DNA of 64,000 bases from Parabacteroides sp. AM08-6 (GTDB taxonomy: Bacteria > Bacteroidota > Bacteroidia > Bacteroidales > Tannerellaceae), in contig NZ_QRMP01000012.1 of assembly GCF_003473295.1 (NCBI RefSeq), positions 30,979-94,978 of the forward strand, given 5' to 3'. A program made the translations under genes and the position numbers. This document shows positions 62,736 through 64,000 of this stretch, piece by piece. Position 1 is the first letter of the stretch. The number at the start of each line of letters is the position of its first letter. The notes under the pieces were generated by a model, which was given only the letters and a program-made list of their open reading frames with translations, made no database searches and was not told the origin of the DNA.

Positions 62736-63386
62736 TCAGTGATTTATTGAATTTAAGCGATTAAACATAACCGCCAGATGGGCATACATAGACGTATTCT
62801 GCACTACGATATGTTTCGGCACACGGATACGGAACGGGGTAAAATTCCAAAGAGCCTGAATCCCCCCGGAAATAATATATTCCGTCACCTCCTGGGCACT
62901 TTCTACAGGCACGGTTATGATACCGATTGTTGCCCCGTATTCTTTTTGTTTAGCGGGGAAATCATCCATTTTATAGACCGGAATACCGTTTATCAGTTTT
63001 CCCGCCAGTTCCTCCTTGACATCAAATCCGGCAACAATCTCCAGCCCATACTGGTTTAACCCGGAGTCGTGCAGCAGGGCAGCCCCTAAGCTTCCTACCC
63101 CAAACAGGAAAGCCTTGTGCTGAGAGGTAAATCCCAGAAAGTTTTCCAACACATCCACCAAAGTGCATATTTCATAACCCACACGAGTTTTCCCGGTTAC
63201 ATTCACAAACGACAAATCTTTTGCCACCTGGCTGGAATCCACATTGATTTCCTTGGCAATCTGGGTAGACGACACAAAAGTCTCACCTCTTCCCTTCATC
63301 AGTTTTAAAAAGGCAAGATACCACGGCAATCTTCGAAGCGTCGGCTCCGGCACTTTCCAGAATTGTTTCATTTCATCGTTAGCCAT
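62736..63386 (-). CDS. rex: Redox-sensing transcriptional repressor Rex
   Basis: Represses fermentation and respiration genes when NADH is low. The 216 residues comprise a winged helix at the N-terminus (TFVSSTQIAKEINVDSSQVA, KDLSFVN) and a Rossmann domain with AFLFGVGSLGAALLHDSGLN, then the domain-swapped C-terminal helix. It is the first gene of the rex-FAH-porU operon and could couple redox state to neighbouring genes by autoregulation, though I see no Rex operator with certainty. Confidence 0.95.
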   Translation of the reverse strand: MANDEMKQFWKVPEPTLRRLPWYLAFLKLMKGRGETFVSSTQIAKEINVDSSQVAKDLSFVNVTGKTRVGYEICTLVDVLENFLGFTSQHKAFLFGVGSLGAALLHDSGLNQYGLEIVAGFDVKEELAGKLINGIPVYKMDDFPAKQKEYGATIGIITVPVESAQEVTEYIISGGIQALWNFTPFRIRVPKHIVVQNTSMYAHLAVMFNRLNSINH

Positions 63387-63412
63387 CGTTCCTGTTTATT
63401 CATGTAGCTCAC

Positions 63413-63420
63413 AAAAGTAC
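63413..63420 (-). promoter_or_regulatory. -7 element of the rex-FAH-porU operon
   Basis: On the minus strand TACTTTTG, a full match, 27 bp before the rex start. The best TTG-like -33 is at 63444-63446, a 23-bp spacer, which is longer than usual. Confidence 0.55.
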
Positions 63421-63483
63421 AATTTTTTTCTTTGGGAACAGACAAGAGCAGTAATTGTTTCAAAACATACCCCCAAAAGCAAA

Positions 63484-63513
63484 AACCTCCCCGATATTGC
63501 TACCGGAGAGGTT
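63484..63513. terminator. Terminator between the second DUF6383 gene and rex
   Basis: AACCTCCCCGATA and TACCGGAGAGGTT pair (two G-U or mismatched positions) around a 4-base loop. On the minus strand it is followed by TTTTTGC. On the plus strand it is followed by TCTTTTC. It resembles the terminator at 6212-6250 of the other DUF6383 gene. Confidence 0.7.
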
Positions 63514-63669
63514 TCTTTTCTGTATCCACGTTTTCTCTTCACAGAGATACTTGTAGATGAACTTTTTAAATTTTTTACTTTAGTATTAATATCTATCGCT
63601 TTTTCGCCTGTCACAGGTTAATTAGCCCGAAGGCTACGCGATGTAGAATTATATTGATTATAAATTTTC

Positions 63670-64000
63670 TTATTCAACCATCGCTTTTACAGCCTTTTCT
63701 CCTTCAACTGCTACCACTACAACACCTGCAGGTACTGCAATCGTTTCATTGTCGGATGCGATAACCGTATTAGCCTTCACCTGGCCTAACATATTGCTGA
63801 TGACAACCTTCTTACCGGCTGCACCGTTGATGGTTACCTGACCATTACCGGCGATTACCGATACTTCAGAAGTTGAAATAGCATCGTTATCTGTAGCCAT
63901 ATTCTCTTCCGAACCTACTTCAAGATTGAATACCAAACCATTGTCACCACCGGTCTTTGCATTGGCAAAGGTTGATGTTTTCTTGTCGGACAATACAAGA
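63670..64000 (-). CDS. Second DUF6383-type protein, C-terminal end only
   Basis: The frame is open from base 64000 to the stop at 63670, so only the last about 109 residues are visible. They begin LVLSDKKTSTFANAKTGGDN and end VEGEKAVKAMVE. The section corresponds to the end of the protein at 6317-9520 (VLTNKNSEFNNAKTGGDG, ending AVKAMVK), about 60-70 percent identical by eye, with clear DNA similarity. A TTG lies in frame at 63991-63993, but homology continues upstream of it, so the true start is outside the window. It is probably another type IX secretion cargo protein. Confidence 0.85.
   Translation of the reverse strand, partial: LVLSDKKTSTFANAKTGGDNGLVFNLEVGSEENMATDNDAISTSEVSVIAGNGQVTINGAAGKKVVISNMLGQVKANTVIASDNETIAVPAGVVVVAVEGEKAVKAMVE

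Noticed and set aside
1..64000. tRNA, rRNA, insertion sequences, prophage, replication origin
   Set aside because: I looked for clover-leaf-like segments, transposase motifs, phage structural genes and DnaA-box clusters and saw none. The Rpn-family gene is transposase-like only in fold. A tRNA scan and an IS search would settle this.

Overview
The window looks like chromosome of a gut Bacteroidales, most likely Parabacteroides. The evidence is SusC/SusD pairs, a fused MurF-alanine racemase, Bacteroidetes promoters (TTTG about 19 bp before TAnnTTTG), DUF4834, type IX secretion genes (porU, porV), and two genes ending in a DUF6383-type C-terminal domain that I associate with Parabacteroides. 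No rRNA, tRNA, insertion sequence, prophage or CRISPR array was recognised.

Layout. 1-5.9 kb: division and cell wall cluster on the minus strand (rsmH, ftsL, ftsI, murE, mraY; mraY runs off the left edge). 6.3-9.5 kb: a large secreted DUF6383 protein. 10-11.2 kb: palindromic repeats and an Rpn/PD-(D/E)XK nuclease with an internal 24-bp repeat. 11.7-19.7 kb: housekeeping genes (GSCFA, murF-alr, fabI, tsaC-like, dgt, rsgA, frr). 19.9-21.5 kb: a GH20 hexosaminidase. 21.6-31.6 kb: a polysaccharide utilisation locus on the minus strand (SusC, SusD, two surface lipoproteins, a GH78-like enzyme). 32.2-43.2 kb: a fructan locus (two GH32 enzymes, a fructose-type hybrid two-component sensor, a lone TonB receptor, fructokinase, MFS transporter). 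43.3-55.5 kb: housekeeping (pyrH, birA, yraN, tadA, pssA, psd, addA, a SUI1 factor, ispF) plus an orphan sensor kinase. 55.5-63.4 kb: porV, a HAD/membrane gene pair, porU, a FAH-family enzyme and rex. The right edge holds the 3' end of a second DUF6383 gene.

The strongest unusual signal is upstream of the SusC/SusD operon. A perfect 26-bp inverted repeat (31674-31699 and 31922-31947) encloses 222 bp with a consensus -7 element that points away from susC in this assembly, and no consensus promoter faces susC. This has the form of an invertible promoter caught in the OFF orientation, and no recombinase is encoded nearby, so the switch would be thrown in trans.

A second theme links distant genes. 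PorU and PorV form the cell-surface attachment complex of type IX secretion, and the C-termini of both DUF6383 proteins read like type IX sorting domains, so machinery and probable cargo lie in the same window. The fructan locus is also unusual: it has a single TonB receptor without a SusD partner, and its promoter region holds an 18-bp inverted repeat and a cluster of three TGCCA/TGGCA dyads.
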